This document shows, piece after piece, positions 1-11,894 of a stretch of 64,000 nt of DNA (position 1 is its first letter; the number at the start of each line of letters is the position of its first letter). The translations under genes and the position numbers were made by a program. Below the pieces are notes generated by a model. That model saw only the letters and a list, made by a program, of their open reading frames with translations. It had not been told where the DNA came from and made no database searches. Source of the stretch: Brachynemurus nebulosus. Lineage: Eukaryota > Arthropoda > Insecta > Neuroptera > Myrmeleontidae. The DNA is taken from positions 163,095,498 through 163,159,497 of the forward strand of contig JAPWDM010000001.1 in NCBI GenBank assembly GCA_035578155.1, written 5' to 3'.

Positions 1-105
1 TTCATAGATGGAGTTGATTGTACATTTATATAATGTATTTATTATACATTTCTTGTTAAATGTACACAGTTTACAATAAAGATGAGCTAAACGGTTATTT
101 TCTAA

Positions 106-159
106 TAACTGTTATTGCAATAACAGTTACTGAAAAATAACTGTTATTTATAACAGTTA
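106..159. repeat. Cluster of TAACTGTTA / TAACAGTTA palindromes
   Basis: A 24-bp perfect palindrome spans 106-129 (arms TAACTGTTATTG and its complement). TAACTGTTA follows at 138-146 and TAACAGTTA at 151-159. Each unit contains the AACNG core of Myb-family binding sites. A looser group of related words recurs at 580-660. This could be a regulatory cluster or the subterminal end of a transposon; no function can be assigned from sequence alone. Confidence 0.5.
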
Positions 160-539
160 TTGTAATAACTGGTATGGTATTTGGATATTTTAACATATTG
201 TATGATATTCGATATGTGTATAAACGGTTCTGTTAGTGAAATATGCACAGATCTATAATACTGACGGATACTAAATAATATTTTTTGCTTTATTGTACTG
301 CAATATCTGTTCAAATACTTGTCTATACAAGGATTTAGGCTTTATATACACAATTTTAACAATTTTATGGATACAAAATTACAAATACAAATAGATAACT
401 GTACAATAGACAATAGTTCATTTTTAAGGGTTTTTTAAATGTGCTACAATAGAAAATGTGTAACTTGCCTGGGGCGTTATTATTTTGAAATTCTCTGTAG
501 GTGGTTAAAATAAATTACTGTGATCCTTGCTTTCGAATA

Positions 540-700
540 TATTAATATTGACCTATGTTATCGATATTTCCAAAGGAGTTATTTAAGTAACCAGTTACTG
601 GGTATTCCAGTTATTGACGATAACTGTTACCTTTCTATACTAGTTATAAAATAGCAGTTGTCGATATATCGATCATCTCTAGTTTACACTTAACCTAAAA
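540..700. promoter_or_regulatory. Candidate core-promoter region with a DRE motif
   Basis: An exact TATCGATA (the insect DREF/DRE element) lies at 559-566, and a related TCGATATATCGATC at about 663-676. In insects DRE elements typically mark TATA-less housekeeping promoters. The adjoining stretch to 1250 is the most CpG-rich unique sequence in the window. Direction and transcript are unknown, so the promoter call is an inference. Confidence 0.3.
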
Positions 701-829
701 ATTAACACAAAATAAGCAAATAACATTCGCAAGTATTAAAGCTTGTGTGAATCGGATTGTGTCAATCAGTTTAGGTAACCAAGGAAACTCCCCTATGATA
801 TCACATTGTACATACTCTCGTATTGAAGT

Positions 830-1250
830 AGTACGACATATACCGCGTACACTTACATATAATGTGCACGTTATACGCGAGGCATTTCTTCTGACAAAGA
901 CGCAGCGCGTACGTAAAATGTACGTTTATGTAAACGTAGCCGTGATGGTTCAATACCACGTGTTCGTTACGCGTCAGAGAGAGTATGGAGGCGGCAGGCA
1001 GTGTGTTTTTGAAAGCGCCCGACCGACGCACGGGACGGCGCGACACGTCGATGATGAAAGCATGGTTGGTTGATGACGAATGTCTACATATACGAACGAA
1101 CAACAAGGTTATTGTACTACAGACAGATGATTATTATGTTATGTCAACCCACGCTCTCTGTCAAGTCAACAACATCACCGTACCTGTGCCATGGCCACTA
1201 GCGGACCGTTCAGGGGCATATTCGAACGTTCCAATCAACGTTTGTTTTGG
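830..1250. other. CpG-rich unique stretch, function unknown
   Basis: CpG is common here in an otherwise CpG-poor AT-rich window. There is a CACGTG E-box at about 957, repeated ACGT/GCGCGTACG words at 900-940 and a GC-rich core at 1005-1050. Open frames of about 90-110 codons exist on both strands, but none resembles a known protein or has convincing splice sites. It may be a promoter or first non-coding exon, or a GC-rich transposon end like the one at 19.95-20.16 kb. Confidence 0.3.
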
Positions 1251-1766
1251 TTAATTTTCGATGATTTTCAAAGGAACAATTCAATGTATTGGCTTAAGAA
1301 TTAGCGTTAATGAAAATACACTAGGCATTCGTGTTACGCATGAGTTTTAATTATACGCGATTTCTTCCTCTCCGGGCTCAAATTATGACATCAGACTTAG
1401 CCAGGGTAAGGTAACCTGATTCATACAATTCATTCAAGATAGAAAATAGAAAAATGGAAAATCCTTTTTTTTTTTATTTAAATATTATAATAATTGTCTG
1501 TAAATATACACACACCGGCGGAATAATTAGCGGAACATACAAAATATCTCTAAAAATCAAACAAACCAGATTAATTTTAAGAAACTATTAGTCTTATTAA
1601 TTATTCACTTAAAATTACATGTTCACAAGTCGATATACCTTCATTCTTGTTAGCAAAAACATTTAACCATATGAAATGCCAAATTTTTGGAATCTTATGT
1701 CGTCTAAGAATCATTTAAGTTAAAAACTATTTAACAAATAGAAAATGAAACTCAGCGTTTTACTAC

Positions 1767-1912
1767 CGCCTGGTTCCTCCCGTGCTCTTGTCAAAGCTTC
1801 CATTTGTCTTGTTATACTCAGAATGATGTTATCTATAGTCTCCTGAGGGAAATCTTTGCCCTTCTTTAATTACGGCAGTCTGAAGCCCGGCCACATTGAG
1901 AAGAAACGGCAT
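1767..1912 (-). pseudogene. Coding-like segment with one frame break
   Basis: Two adjoining minus-strand frames read like one protein separated by a single-base shift. From 1912 the frame gives MPFLLNVAGLQTAVIKEG. After a one-base surplus at GGGC (1861-1858) it continues as KDFPQETIDNIILSITRQ and then MEALTRAREEPGG. The helical, charged composition and higher GC than the surroundings support former or current coding. A possible donor GCG|gtagta lies at 1767-1766, but no good acceptor is visible at the frame change. It could be a decayed retro-copy, a sequencing indel in a real exon, or two frames of one exon end. The family is not recognised. It shares strand with the exon at 4487-4549 and would lie downstream of it. 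Confidence 0.4.
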
Positions 1913-2584
1913 TTGAATTCAAAAGTGACAGACCTTTTAAAAAGATTTGGATCAATAATAAATAAGAACAATTCCATGGAAAGTCAGTTGATTTACTTCA
2001 ATATTATTTTAAGTAAAAATGAAAAAAAAAACAGCCAACTTTGTTTAATAAATAGGTATTTATATTTTTTTTTATGTTCCACTAATTATGCCGGTGTGTG
2101 TATTAATAAAAAAATTATTACTAATGGTAAGGTCTACAGTTTACTAGGTAGCCCTAAATAACAGAATTTTATGAATAACTCGAATCGACCAAAAATAGAT
2201 CATTAATTTAATTGGATTCAATAAACGGCCCATTAACAAAATAATTGCTCTATTTGTTAAATAAACAGTTTAAAATTAAATATTTTACTTAATTATTATA
2301 TATACTTAATATCATCACAACCATGACAAATAGAAAAAGAAGTTCGAACTGTCTACAATTCGTCTTACGGGTAAGCCAGCCGTGTCAATCAAGAGTTTAC
2401 TGTATCTAAATTATAGAAAACAGAGACTACAATATAGCTCTAATCCGAACCAGTGAGAATTATACTCAATTTTAAATTTTAAAATAGTCACTTACAAACT
2501 TCAATAAAGCAAATGGTTCGAGCAAAAAAAAATTATAGATAGCCTTAATTAAAATTCACATAGTGTTTGAAAAACTATCAAATT

Positions 2585-2655
2585 GGATCGGCTGGGACTT
2601 GAACCCGGATCTCTTGGTTGCTAGCCAAGTGCCTTACCAATTACGCCACCGATCG
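2585..2655 (-). tRNA. tRNA-Ala(AGC)-like gene
   Basis: The minus strand folds as a cloverleaf. Acceptor arms CGATCGG/CCGATCC pair at six of seven positions (1:72 is C-C). TG at positions 8-9 is followed by a weak 3-bp D stem. A perfect 5-bp anticodon stem CTTGG/CCAAG encloses loop CTAGCAA with anticodon AGC. The T arm GGGTTCAAGTCCC matches the B box. A run of T about 10 nt past the 3' end could terminate Pol III. The mismatches at 1:72 and in the T stem suggest either a diverged gene or a tRNA-derived SINE head; no SINE body is obvious. Confidence 0.6.
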
Positions 2656-3445
2656 CTTCTTCGAGTGCCATTCCAATCTGATAATCAATCAAACGATAAC
2701 ATTTGAAATTAAAAATATAGATAGCCTAATTATAGAATTAAAATCATAATTCACTCAAATGAAATAATACTAACCAGAAAGCCAAATTTTCGTAAATACG
2801 GTTGTCCTCCATAAAAAATTTAATGATTTTGCTAATTTAAAGTGTCTAAAATTAGATTGTACATAATTAAGTTTCTTTCGATTATTCTAGTTAAAATCTC
2901 AAAAAGATAGTACGTTTACAATAAATTATCAAAAAGATAATATGTGATGGTGGAGGCGCTGTGCAAAACATTAAAAATACATTATTCGTGTTTTAGACAG
3001 AACTTTTACCATTGTAGATGAAGTTTATACATTTTATGCATCTATATCTACATGTTAAAATTTATTTTTCCAAAGCGCAAAAACGCTCAACTGCTCTTGT
3101 AAGTACACCTACTTACATAACACTTAAAATGTCCCTATTTTCTATCTACCCTTTGGGTAATTAATTTTTCATTTTTAGTACAGTCAGCTTTATTCAAGTC
3201 ATCAATGTTCAAAAAATTTTAACTGTGGAAATTACGATTTTCAATGCTTTGCTTTGCAATTCAAGAAAAATATTGTTACGTAATTTCTAAACAACAGAAA
3301 AACTAGTTGTAAGCCTTTTTATGTTTAAGAATAATAATGATAAAATTTAAAAAAAACACAATTTTTGCTTTGGTAAATGGTATAACGTAAAGACATAAAG
3401 TAAAACCCAAATCTATTAAGGATAATATGTAATTACGCGTATATA

Positions 3446-4396
3446 CAGCTAAACCTTTTTTTCTGTGATTTTTATTGTGCGACTTTTTTTATGCGGATTT
3501 TAAAAAAATGGTCATTAAATGCATAATGTGAATCAAAATCAAGAGAAAGTAAGAAACTATCATAACACACAGGAAAAATTCTTTTTATAATATACCCTGA
3601 TCAGATAGAAATGCAGTTATAATTCTATCTCTTTTTAAAGACAAATTCAGAATATACAGGTTGATAACTATGACATGCGATTTAGATGTGTATAGAATAC
3701 AAATGTATATGATAATTGTTTGCAATACATTTTAGTGCAAAATATTTAATAATCTGTCAAAAACTTATACTATTAAAACAAAATAAATGTATTTCATATT
3801 AAAAATGCATTTTATATGTAATACATGAAACATCCTATAGACAAATTATATATTTGTAGTACATGCTTAAAAGGAATAAAAAATATATTTCTTTCTTTCT
3901 TAAAAAGATTACGAAATATGCTTCTTTCTTTCTCGCACGTGTATTATAAAAAGAATCCTTGGTGTAATAACATTAACTATAATAACTTTCTTTAATCAAA
4001 ATTCTTTTTAATGGCTTTTAAGTATTTAAACATTTTAAACAGTAACATTGCATACGAATATAAGTTATTGCATCATTTAGTTTTTTAACAGATGTATTTT
4101 TCACAATTTTCATAATATTATAAAAATGAAATATAACGTTCCCACGTGTAAATTAGTGCTTTATCTTGTTTAGAAAAGCAACTTCTAAGGAAATCGTGAG
4201 GTTTTGGGTGCTGTGAGTAATGTATTTTCGATGAAACTTTATTTTTGCGGTCGAAATCCACCGCATAAAAAAAGTGTTTTTTTACAATTTGGACCGAACT
4301 AAACTTTTTATAGCTATTTATGATATTTTTGAATACATTTTTTTTGTGTGATTTTTTGTGCGGTCCCTATCCACCGCATAAAAAAAGGTTCAGCTG
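3446..4396. mobile_element. pogo/Tigger-like MITE, copy 1 (interrupted)
   Basis: Ends CAGCTAAACCTTTTTTTC and GGTTCAGCTG are inverted and flanked by TA on both sides, as in Tc1/mariner/pogo elements. Subterminal words TGTGCGG, ATGCGG and CCGCATAAAAAA recur near both ends. The interior matches the 505-bp copy at 30290-30794 read in reverse, but this copy is about 445 bp longer, largely because of a foreign block at about 3572-3961. It has no transposase, so it is non-autonomous. Its right end lies 90 bp from the minus-strand exon at 4487-4549, in the presumed intron of that gene. Confidence 0.75.
3572..3961. mobile_element. Element nested in the pogo-like MITE
   Basis: This block is absent from the sister copy at 30290-30794. 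Its edges are inverted: ATTCTTTTTATAATATAC near 3579 and GTATTATAAAAAGAATCC near 3941. It was probably a separate short inverted-repeat transposon that entered after the host MITE settled. Target duplication is unclear. Confidence 0.5.
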
Positions 4397-4486
4397 TACT
4401 CCTTGCTATTCTCAAGTAAGTCAAAACTGTTACATTTTTCAGCGCTTTCACTATAACAAATTTTACTATTTAAAAATAAAAATTAC

Positions 4487-4549
4487 CTTGTCCTCGGCCT
4501 CTTCCGCTCGACCTTCCGCATCGAGGACTCGTTGTTCGAGCTCCGAGAG
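4487..4549 (-). CDS. 63-bp coiled-coil internal exon, gene unidentified
   Basis: On the minus strand a polypyrimidine run and acceptor (ttcttttgttacag) precede position 4549, and a donor AAG|gtaatt follows 4487. The 21 codons are open and in phase 0 at both ends: LSELEQRVLDAE followed by GRAEEAEDK. Leucine/valine spacing with many Glu and Arg gives a coiled-coil heptad pattern. GC content is above 60 percent against about 27 percent around it, as expected for conserved coding sequence in an AT-rich genome. Neighbouring exons are not visible; transposons fill both flanks, and the coding-like segment at 1767-1912 on the same strand is the only candidate partner. I do not recognise the family. 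Confidence 0.65.
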
Positions 4550-4886
4550 CTGTAACAAAAGAAAGAAATACATTAATATTTATTTAATCAGTTTTGTAAA
4601 GAAACGTTCCATTTACGTTCAATGGAAAATGTTTAAAAGTGTTGCTAGTAGTGACATCATGAAGCGGTGATCTGAACTGTTGTATCAATACATGGTCGTT
4701 TTCATCTTAACAACGGTGCAACACCGTACTATTGGTTTAGCAAACGCACAAACCATGAAGGCGTTGCAATACAGTGGCGCTACGATTGTCATGTGCGGTG
4801 AGCTTTCACACTAACATCGGTTTACCTATATTACGTGTGTGTGTACACAGGTGCATTTGACTAATTCAATAAAATGTGTACAATAG

Positions 4887-5594
4887 ACCGGAAAGAAGTT
4901 GGCGCCGAAAGCTGGAAAATCTTTCTGTTTTTTATATGGCTAAATTGCTCCCAAACTGCTCCTTTGGAATCAATAATTGCTCCACCTGGAAGTTAATTAC
5001 TTAATTAGTAATTTACAAACAAAAAAACTTTTTTGTTTGACTATTTCTATTATCAAAATCTTGTCAAATAATGCATTTTTATACAATTACTTTATATCAA
5101 AAAATTGCTTCCAATTTGCCCCATGTAATTTAAAAGTTAGTTATTAATTTCTCTTGAGTAATAATTAAAATATATTAAAATAAAAAATATTATGAATTAG
5201 GTTATGTATTATTAAAACGTATAGGCAATCCATTATACCTTTAAGCTGTTTGCATATATTTAAGGATAATTGAATTTTGACAAGTTAAATAACATTATAA
5301 AAAAAACAAAATATTTTAATAATTATTCAAAAAAATTAAGATTTAGCTTTTAAATTAAATAGAGCAAACTGGGAGCAATTTATTGACGTAAAGAAATTAT
5401 ATAAAAAAGTATTATTTAGGGAGATTTTGATAACTTAAATAACTGAAAAAAATTTTTTTTCTTTATAAATAACTAATTAAATAATTAAGTTTCAGGTGGA
5501 GCAATTACTGATTTCAAAGGAGCAATTTGGGAGCAATTTAACCATATAAAAAACAAAAAGATTTTTCAACTTTCGGCGCTAACTTCTTTCCGGT
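4887..5594. mobile_element. Mutator-type MITE with 9-bp target duplication
   Basis: Terminal inverted repeats of about 125 bp begin ACCGGAAAGAAGTTGGCGCC and end with the complement at CTTTCGGCGC..CCGGT, differing at only a few positions. The element is flanked by the exact 9-bp direct repeat GTACAATAG (4878-4886 and 5595-5603). Long TIRs with a 9-bp duplication are the hallmark of Mutator/MULE elements. The centre is AT-rich with no transposase, so it is non-autonomous. The intact TIRs and perfect duplication point to a fairly recent insertion. Confidence 0.88.
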
Positions 5595-5603
5595 GTACAA
5601 TAG

Positions 5604-6780
5604 TTAGGTACGTAACGAAAAAAATAAATTAGCATATATTTGTTGCAGTAAGATATTTTCTTATTCAATCTTAATTACTTAATTTTTATTTAACGTTCTC
5701 AACATTTACCATATAAATATTCCAAAAGGCTAGGAACTGGATTAAACAATTAAAATTAGAAAAAAAAGAAGAAAATGTGACATGTTTAAATCAAATTTTG
5801 TACAAATTCAATTTGATTATTTTGAGCTATTCATCCCCAAAATCTAAGATACTCATTTGAGCATTTCAGTCGGAATGAATTCTTTTCTGATATTACTTAA
5901 AATATCAATGAGTAAATTTTTAGTTTAACGAGTTTTATGTAACAAAGATTTTACATGGAAAGTTACAAAGTAGAGATTCTTTTACAATATTTGATTAAAA
6001 TACGGACGTGAAGCTCAATAAAATAAAAAAAATTTTAAAAATAGATAATTCTACTTGAATTATCAAGTAGATAATATAGTTGCTAACTAAGAAATGGAAA
6101 TACACGTTTAATTCATGCGTATTTTCAATGCTTAGCTTTTCTTTTACTGAAAATTGAAAAAAATTTGAAATAAGTTTGTAAAAATGAAAAAAACTTAGAA
6201 ACATAGAATAAACAAAAATTATTAAAACTGATAAACAAAAATTAATAAAAATATGAGTATTTTACAAAATAGGTTAAAGTTTATTTTTTTTAACGAAAAG
6301 CAGAAGAAAAACGAAAAACAGAAATTCTGGTTTAATAAATTATAACATGTATATTTTTTTACATAATTCCTCTTGAAAAATTGTAGGCGATCATAAAAAT
6401 ATATTTTTTAAATAATAATTTATTAATAACTACAAAAAAATGGAAATAAAGAAAAACCTTTTATTAGAAAAATGGAATAAGGCAGAATAAAAAAGAGTTA
6501 CACTGTCAAGGCTGACTGACTTTTCATTGCCTTGGCGAATAGCCAAGGCTATAAAATTGCTTTTCAGACAATGATAAATATATTAACTTTTTCTCAACTA
6601 ACAACTTCTTTAGATTAAAATTAATTTTAAAATTTTGACATTTTGTAATAAATAAATAGATTGTTGTAGTTTTTATCAATATATTGCGGAAAAACTGTCG
6701 TCAACAAAAACCAAGCCTACCAATATTTTTCAATTCTCCAGCGGTAATTAAAACATTTTAATTGCCTAAGCATATAAGCG
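5604..6780. other. AT-rich stretch without recognisable content
   Basis: Poly-A/T runs and short chance frames only. A small inverted pair (GCCTTGGCGAATAGCCAAGGC) lies at about 6530-6550. No coding segment or transposon end was recognised. Confidence 0.4.
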
Positions 6781-6850
6781 TATAAAATACTATTTTAATG
6801 TCGCTCAGTGAGAGCTAATAATCTTCTGTTCACCAGTAAATGGGACCGAG
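6781..6850 (+). promoter_or_regulatory. TATA-Inr-like promoter and short first-exon candidate
   Basis: TATAAAATAC at 6781-6790 is followed about 26 bp later by the arthropod initiator word TCAGT at 6805-6809. Downstream, ACCGAG|gtgagc at 6850 would be a good 5' splice donor, so a short non-coding first exon is conceivable. No acceptor or coding exon could be paired with it, and such motif combinations arise by chance in AT-rich DNA. Confidence 0.22.
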
Positions 6851-6859
6851 GTGAGCACT

Positions 6860-7440
6860 GAGGTTCACAATAGTGCAATAAATCAAGTAATTTTTTTATT
6901 TTGTGTTTACACTTTTATAATCTACTAGTTTTCCTCTACGATCTTACCAGCACAGAATTCTTAATTATGAATAGAACTATTTTTCAACTGGATATTCCGA
7001 CGTACAAAATCAGCTCTTTAGAGTGGTTCGCTTCACTCGCGGAGTGATCTGAAATTCTATGCAAAATCAGTTCCATATAATGCTCGGTCGTTAAGGAAAG
7101 ATCCCTAAGGTAGTAGATCCCTAAGTAATAAATATATCCCATTTTCATACTTTTGGAGATCCCAGGGTCCTAGGGATCTTTTTAAAATCATGTTCATTTC
7201 TTGCGGAATTAAATTTTACTATCCTTTTCAAGGTTTTGCAATAAGTGATAATTTTGTATGTGAAGTTTATATTTCTGAATATTATATTGAAGTAACCACA
7301 GTAATTTGTATTTTTACTTTTAGCGAATTTCCTTCATGGAATTTAGCTATTACAGCCACTGTCATGACGTGACTTGAGCCCGGGACTATGGCAGAAATTT
7401 GTTTTGAGGTCCCTAAAAACATAAAATAATATTCACTTAA
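6860..7440. other. Non-coding stretch with inverted GGGATCTT words
   Basis: AGATCCCTAAGG near 7099 and CCTAGGGATCTT near 7169 form a loose inverted pair about 70 bp apart, possibly a degraded short element. A 60-codon frame at 7190-7372 has no recognisable features. Confidence 0.3.
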
Positions 7441-8186
<746 letters not shown>

Positions 8187-8760
8187 TCTACTTAATAAAA
8201 TTTTAACACTGACTGACTGACGGACAACGCACAGCCTAAACCCTTGGGTTTAGAAGAATGAAATTCTGCGTAGGAGTTCTCTATGAAACGTAGATGAGCA
8301 CTAAGAAAGGATTTTTGAAAATTCGTCCCCTAAGTGGGTTTAATAGGGGATGAAAATTTGTATGTAAATTCGTTATTTTTGAAATTAGTGGTATATAAAA
8401 ATATGTTACTATGGCTATTAAAATAAATAATATATTATTGAATAAATCTTTAACACTGACTGACAGACAACGCACAGCCTAGACTGTAGGGTTTAGAAGG
8501 ACGGAAGTTAGCACAAGAGATATGAAAACTGGCGTTTAGGCTTCTATTTATAAATAAAAGTCAGTTGTGTAAACGTTTCTGGAAATTTATTCCCTAAGGG
8601 TTAAAACAGGAAATGAAAGTTCGTATGGGAAGTTCGTCACTTTTGAAATTAGAAACGTGGATATTGATTTAGGCCTTTGAAAAACATTAAAAGTGAGCAG
8701 AACGTGAGTACCTAATAAAAAGATGTTGTCGATGGGAAATCCCATCGGGTATACGGCTAG
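8187..8760 (+). mobile_element. Short non-autonomous Helitron
   Basis: Starts TCTACTTAATA after an A and ends CTAG before a T (8757-8761), the A^T insertion typical of Helitrons. A 7-bp hairpin GATGGGAAATCCCATC lies 10 nt before CTAG, as expected for the 3' terminator. Two diverged internal units both carry GACAACGCACAGCCTA (about 8223 and 8466), indicating internal tandem duplication. It has no Rep/helicase coding. The 5' end is less certain than the 3' end. Confidence 0.7.
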
Positions 8761-9139
8761 TATAGTATATGACTGTCCACTTCAAAATTACACACAGGGA
8801 AAATTTCAATGGTAATTTACAGCGTTCCTATGAATATTCAATTGTTATTTTCATAAAAGTATTGGTGTTCAGTTAAAATGACACATTAGTATTATTAGAT
8901 AATAAATTTTATTGAATAATTAAGAAACAAAAATTAACAAATTAATCTTGTTTATAGAGATATTTGACGTGAAAAAGAGTCAACACTTCTCCTACCTTAA
9001 AGTACCACAAACATATTTTTCATTTTCCATTTTTCTTCCATTTGAAGTATACCAATAATTGATATGTTTTACTTTTAATTGCAAGTGATTTATTTTAAGA
9101 TATTCTGACAAAACTGAAGTGTTATTACTAATTTCCTTA

Positions 9140-9701
9140 CAAGGAGCATCACGGGGGTGTACCCCTCCGATTTTGTTTGTTTTTTGATATGTTGTAGAAC
9201 ATCGAAAAATAAGATTTTACATGAAGAAATTCCTGAATTGCTCAAACAGTATGATTATGTCAACACAGTCACCCTCTAGTTACTTACCCCTAAACTACAT
9301 ATTATGAAATTGAGCAAAAACAGGTCAACTAATTTTTTCACGTAGATTTGAAATCTATAAACAACATTTTAATTTATTGTATTTTTTACCCTTTTTTCGT
9401 AAAGTTAACCCCTAAATTTTAACCCCCAACCACCCCTGTTGACGTAATTTAAACAAGTTGCATATCAATAGATAGCTCTTTAAAAAGAGCGATATCGCCA
9501 ATTTAAACTTTTGCTCTGTATCTTACCGTTTTCGAGATATTTAACAAATTAAATTTTTACCCCAATTTTTCAAGGGTGATTTCACCCCTTCAAACCGTTT
9601 TACAGCCGCTAAAAATAATACTTGTCTCTTATTTTTCGATCTTGTACAACATATCAAAGAATAAACAAAATCGGAGGGGTACACCCCCGTGATGCTCCTT
9701 G
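9140..9701. mobile_element. Harbinger-type MITE (TTA duplication)
   Basis: Nearly identical terminal inverted repeats of about 75 bp start CAAGGAGCATCACGGGGGTG and end CACCCCCGTGATGCTCCTTG. TTA flanks both ends (9137-9139, 9702-9704), the 3-bp TWA duplication seen in PIF/Harbinger elements. The interior carries C-rich words (ACCCCTAAA, AACCCCCAACC) and no transposase. Confidence 0.75.
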
Positions 9702-9704
9702 TTA

Positions 9705-10611
<907 letters not shown>

Positions 10612-10634
10612 AAAATGGAAATTTTGGTTATTAA

Positions 10635-11318
10635 GGGGGGAGGGTCCTCCAGAACTTTCAAATTTTTCATTTTTTGTTTTGCTTTAAAAATTTTGACTTT
10701 TAAGGAATATATTTCTAATATTTTAATCCCAACAGAAAGATTATTTTAGATAACGATAAACTGCTTTTAACTCTACTTTTCAAGAACGAAAACTTTTTAA
10801 TAGCGTTTTTCTCAAAACAGGTTTTCCTCCGCGCCGTGGAACATAACTTAAAAAGTTATTAAGGTATTAACTTGAAATTTTGTACAGATATTCTTTAAGA
10901 TATTGGCCTTTGCATATACCTAAAATTTTGCATAAATTATTACTATAAATATTGTTTATAAGAATTTGTTTATAAAAAAAAAAGTGAAATTTTTCTCTTT
11001 TTGATTTTAAATTGTGAAAAAAAAATTTTCTCATCAGAAATAGGTATATGCAAACCGTAATGAGTTATTTTAATAAAATTTTTTTGTCCGATTGAATTCA
11101 GTGGATTACAAGAGGCTGGCCATTCCACGGCGCAAATTAAAAGAGTCAACTTGGAACAGCTGTAGCGCCGCCAATTTTTCTTTTTTTTTTGCATAAAAAT
11201 TTATGAGTGAATACACCATAACATGTACTATACTATGTAATTTCATTTGATACAATAAATGTATCCAGTCTCTTAAAAAAATTACTAAAAAACCTGTTGT
11301 CTAGAGGACCCTCCCTCC
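10635..11318. mobile_element. piggyBac-like non-autonomous element
   Basis: Ends GGGGGGAGGGTCCTC and GAGGACCCTCCCTCC are inverted and both flanked by TTAA (10631-10634, 11319-11322), the piggyBac target. A related, truncated and reversed copy lies at 20166-20505 and shares the segment with CGCCGTGGAATGGCC-like words. No transposase is present. Confidence 0.75.
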
Positions 11319-11322
11319 TTAA

Positions 11323-11894
11323 TATAAAACGGAAGTAACTCTAGGGACAACCTAATAAAAAAAACTGTGTCTTTTCTATTGTTCTTGTTTTACTCGATCA
11401 ATTTTCATTTTTCACAATAATTTTTAATATATGTGTGAAATCAAATAAAATGTGAAAATGTAATCTAATATTTGTTCAATTTTTCATTTTATTGCCTACT
11501 AAAATATCCTTTATGTCAAATAGGAATTTTGTCAAAATTTGAGGAATATAAAGCATCATCTTACATTTTGAACAGACATTATGTACATAGAACAGAGCAG
11601 TAGGTATAGGCATGACCTATATTGTACACTACCGTTAAAACAATTGGGGAAAATGAAAACTATAATAAGAAACGTTCACACCTTTTAGACCATCTATTTG
11701 CTTCTTTGATAGTTTTTAAATTTAAAATCTATCCGATTTTTTTGGTTTCAACTGTTTTTCACCGTTTGGATTTTAGGGACTCAAAGTCCTTAAGTTCAAA
11801 CAATCATGTATCTACACCACTAAAGCTTTGCATAAGTTTAGATTTGAATACTTTTTTAAACATTTTCTAAACTTATTTGAATCATTATAGGCCA
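11323..11894. other. No gene recognised
   Basis: AT-rich. An 82-codon frame at 11622-11870 has low-complexity composition and no recognisable motif or splice context. Confidence 0.35.

Noticed and set aside
747..1254. Three overlapping frames of 89-108 codons
   Set aside because: They overlap on opposite strands, do not all begin with ATG, lack splice signals and match no family I know. The CpG-rich composition explains their length.
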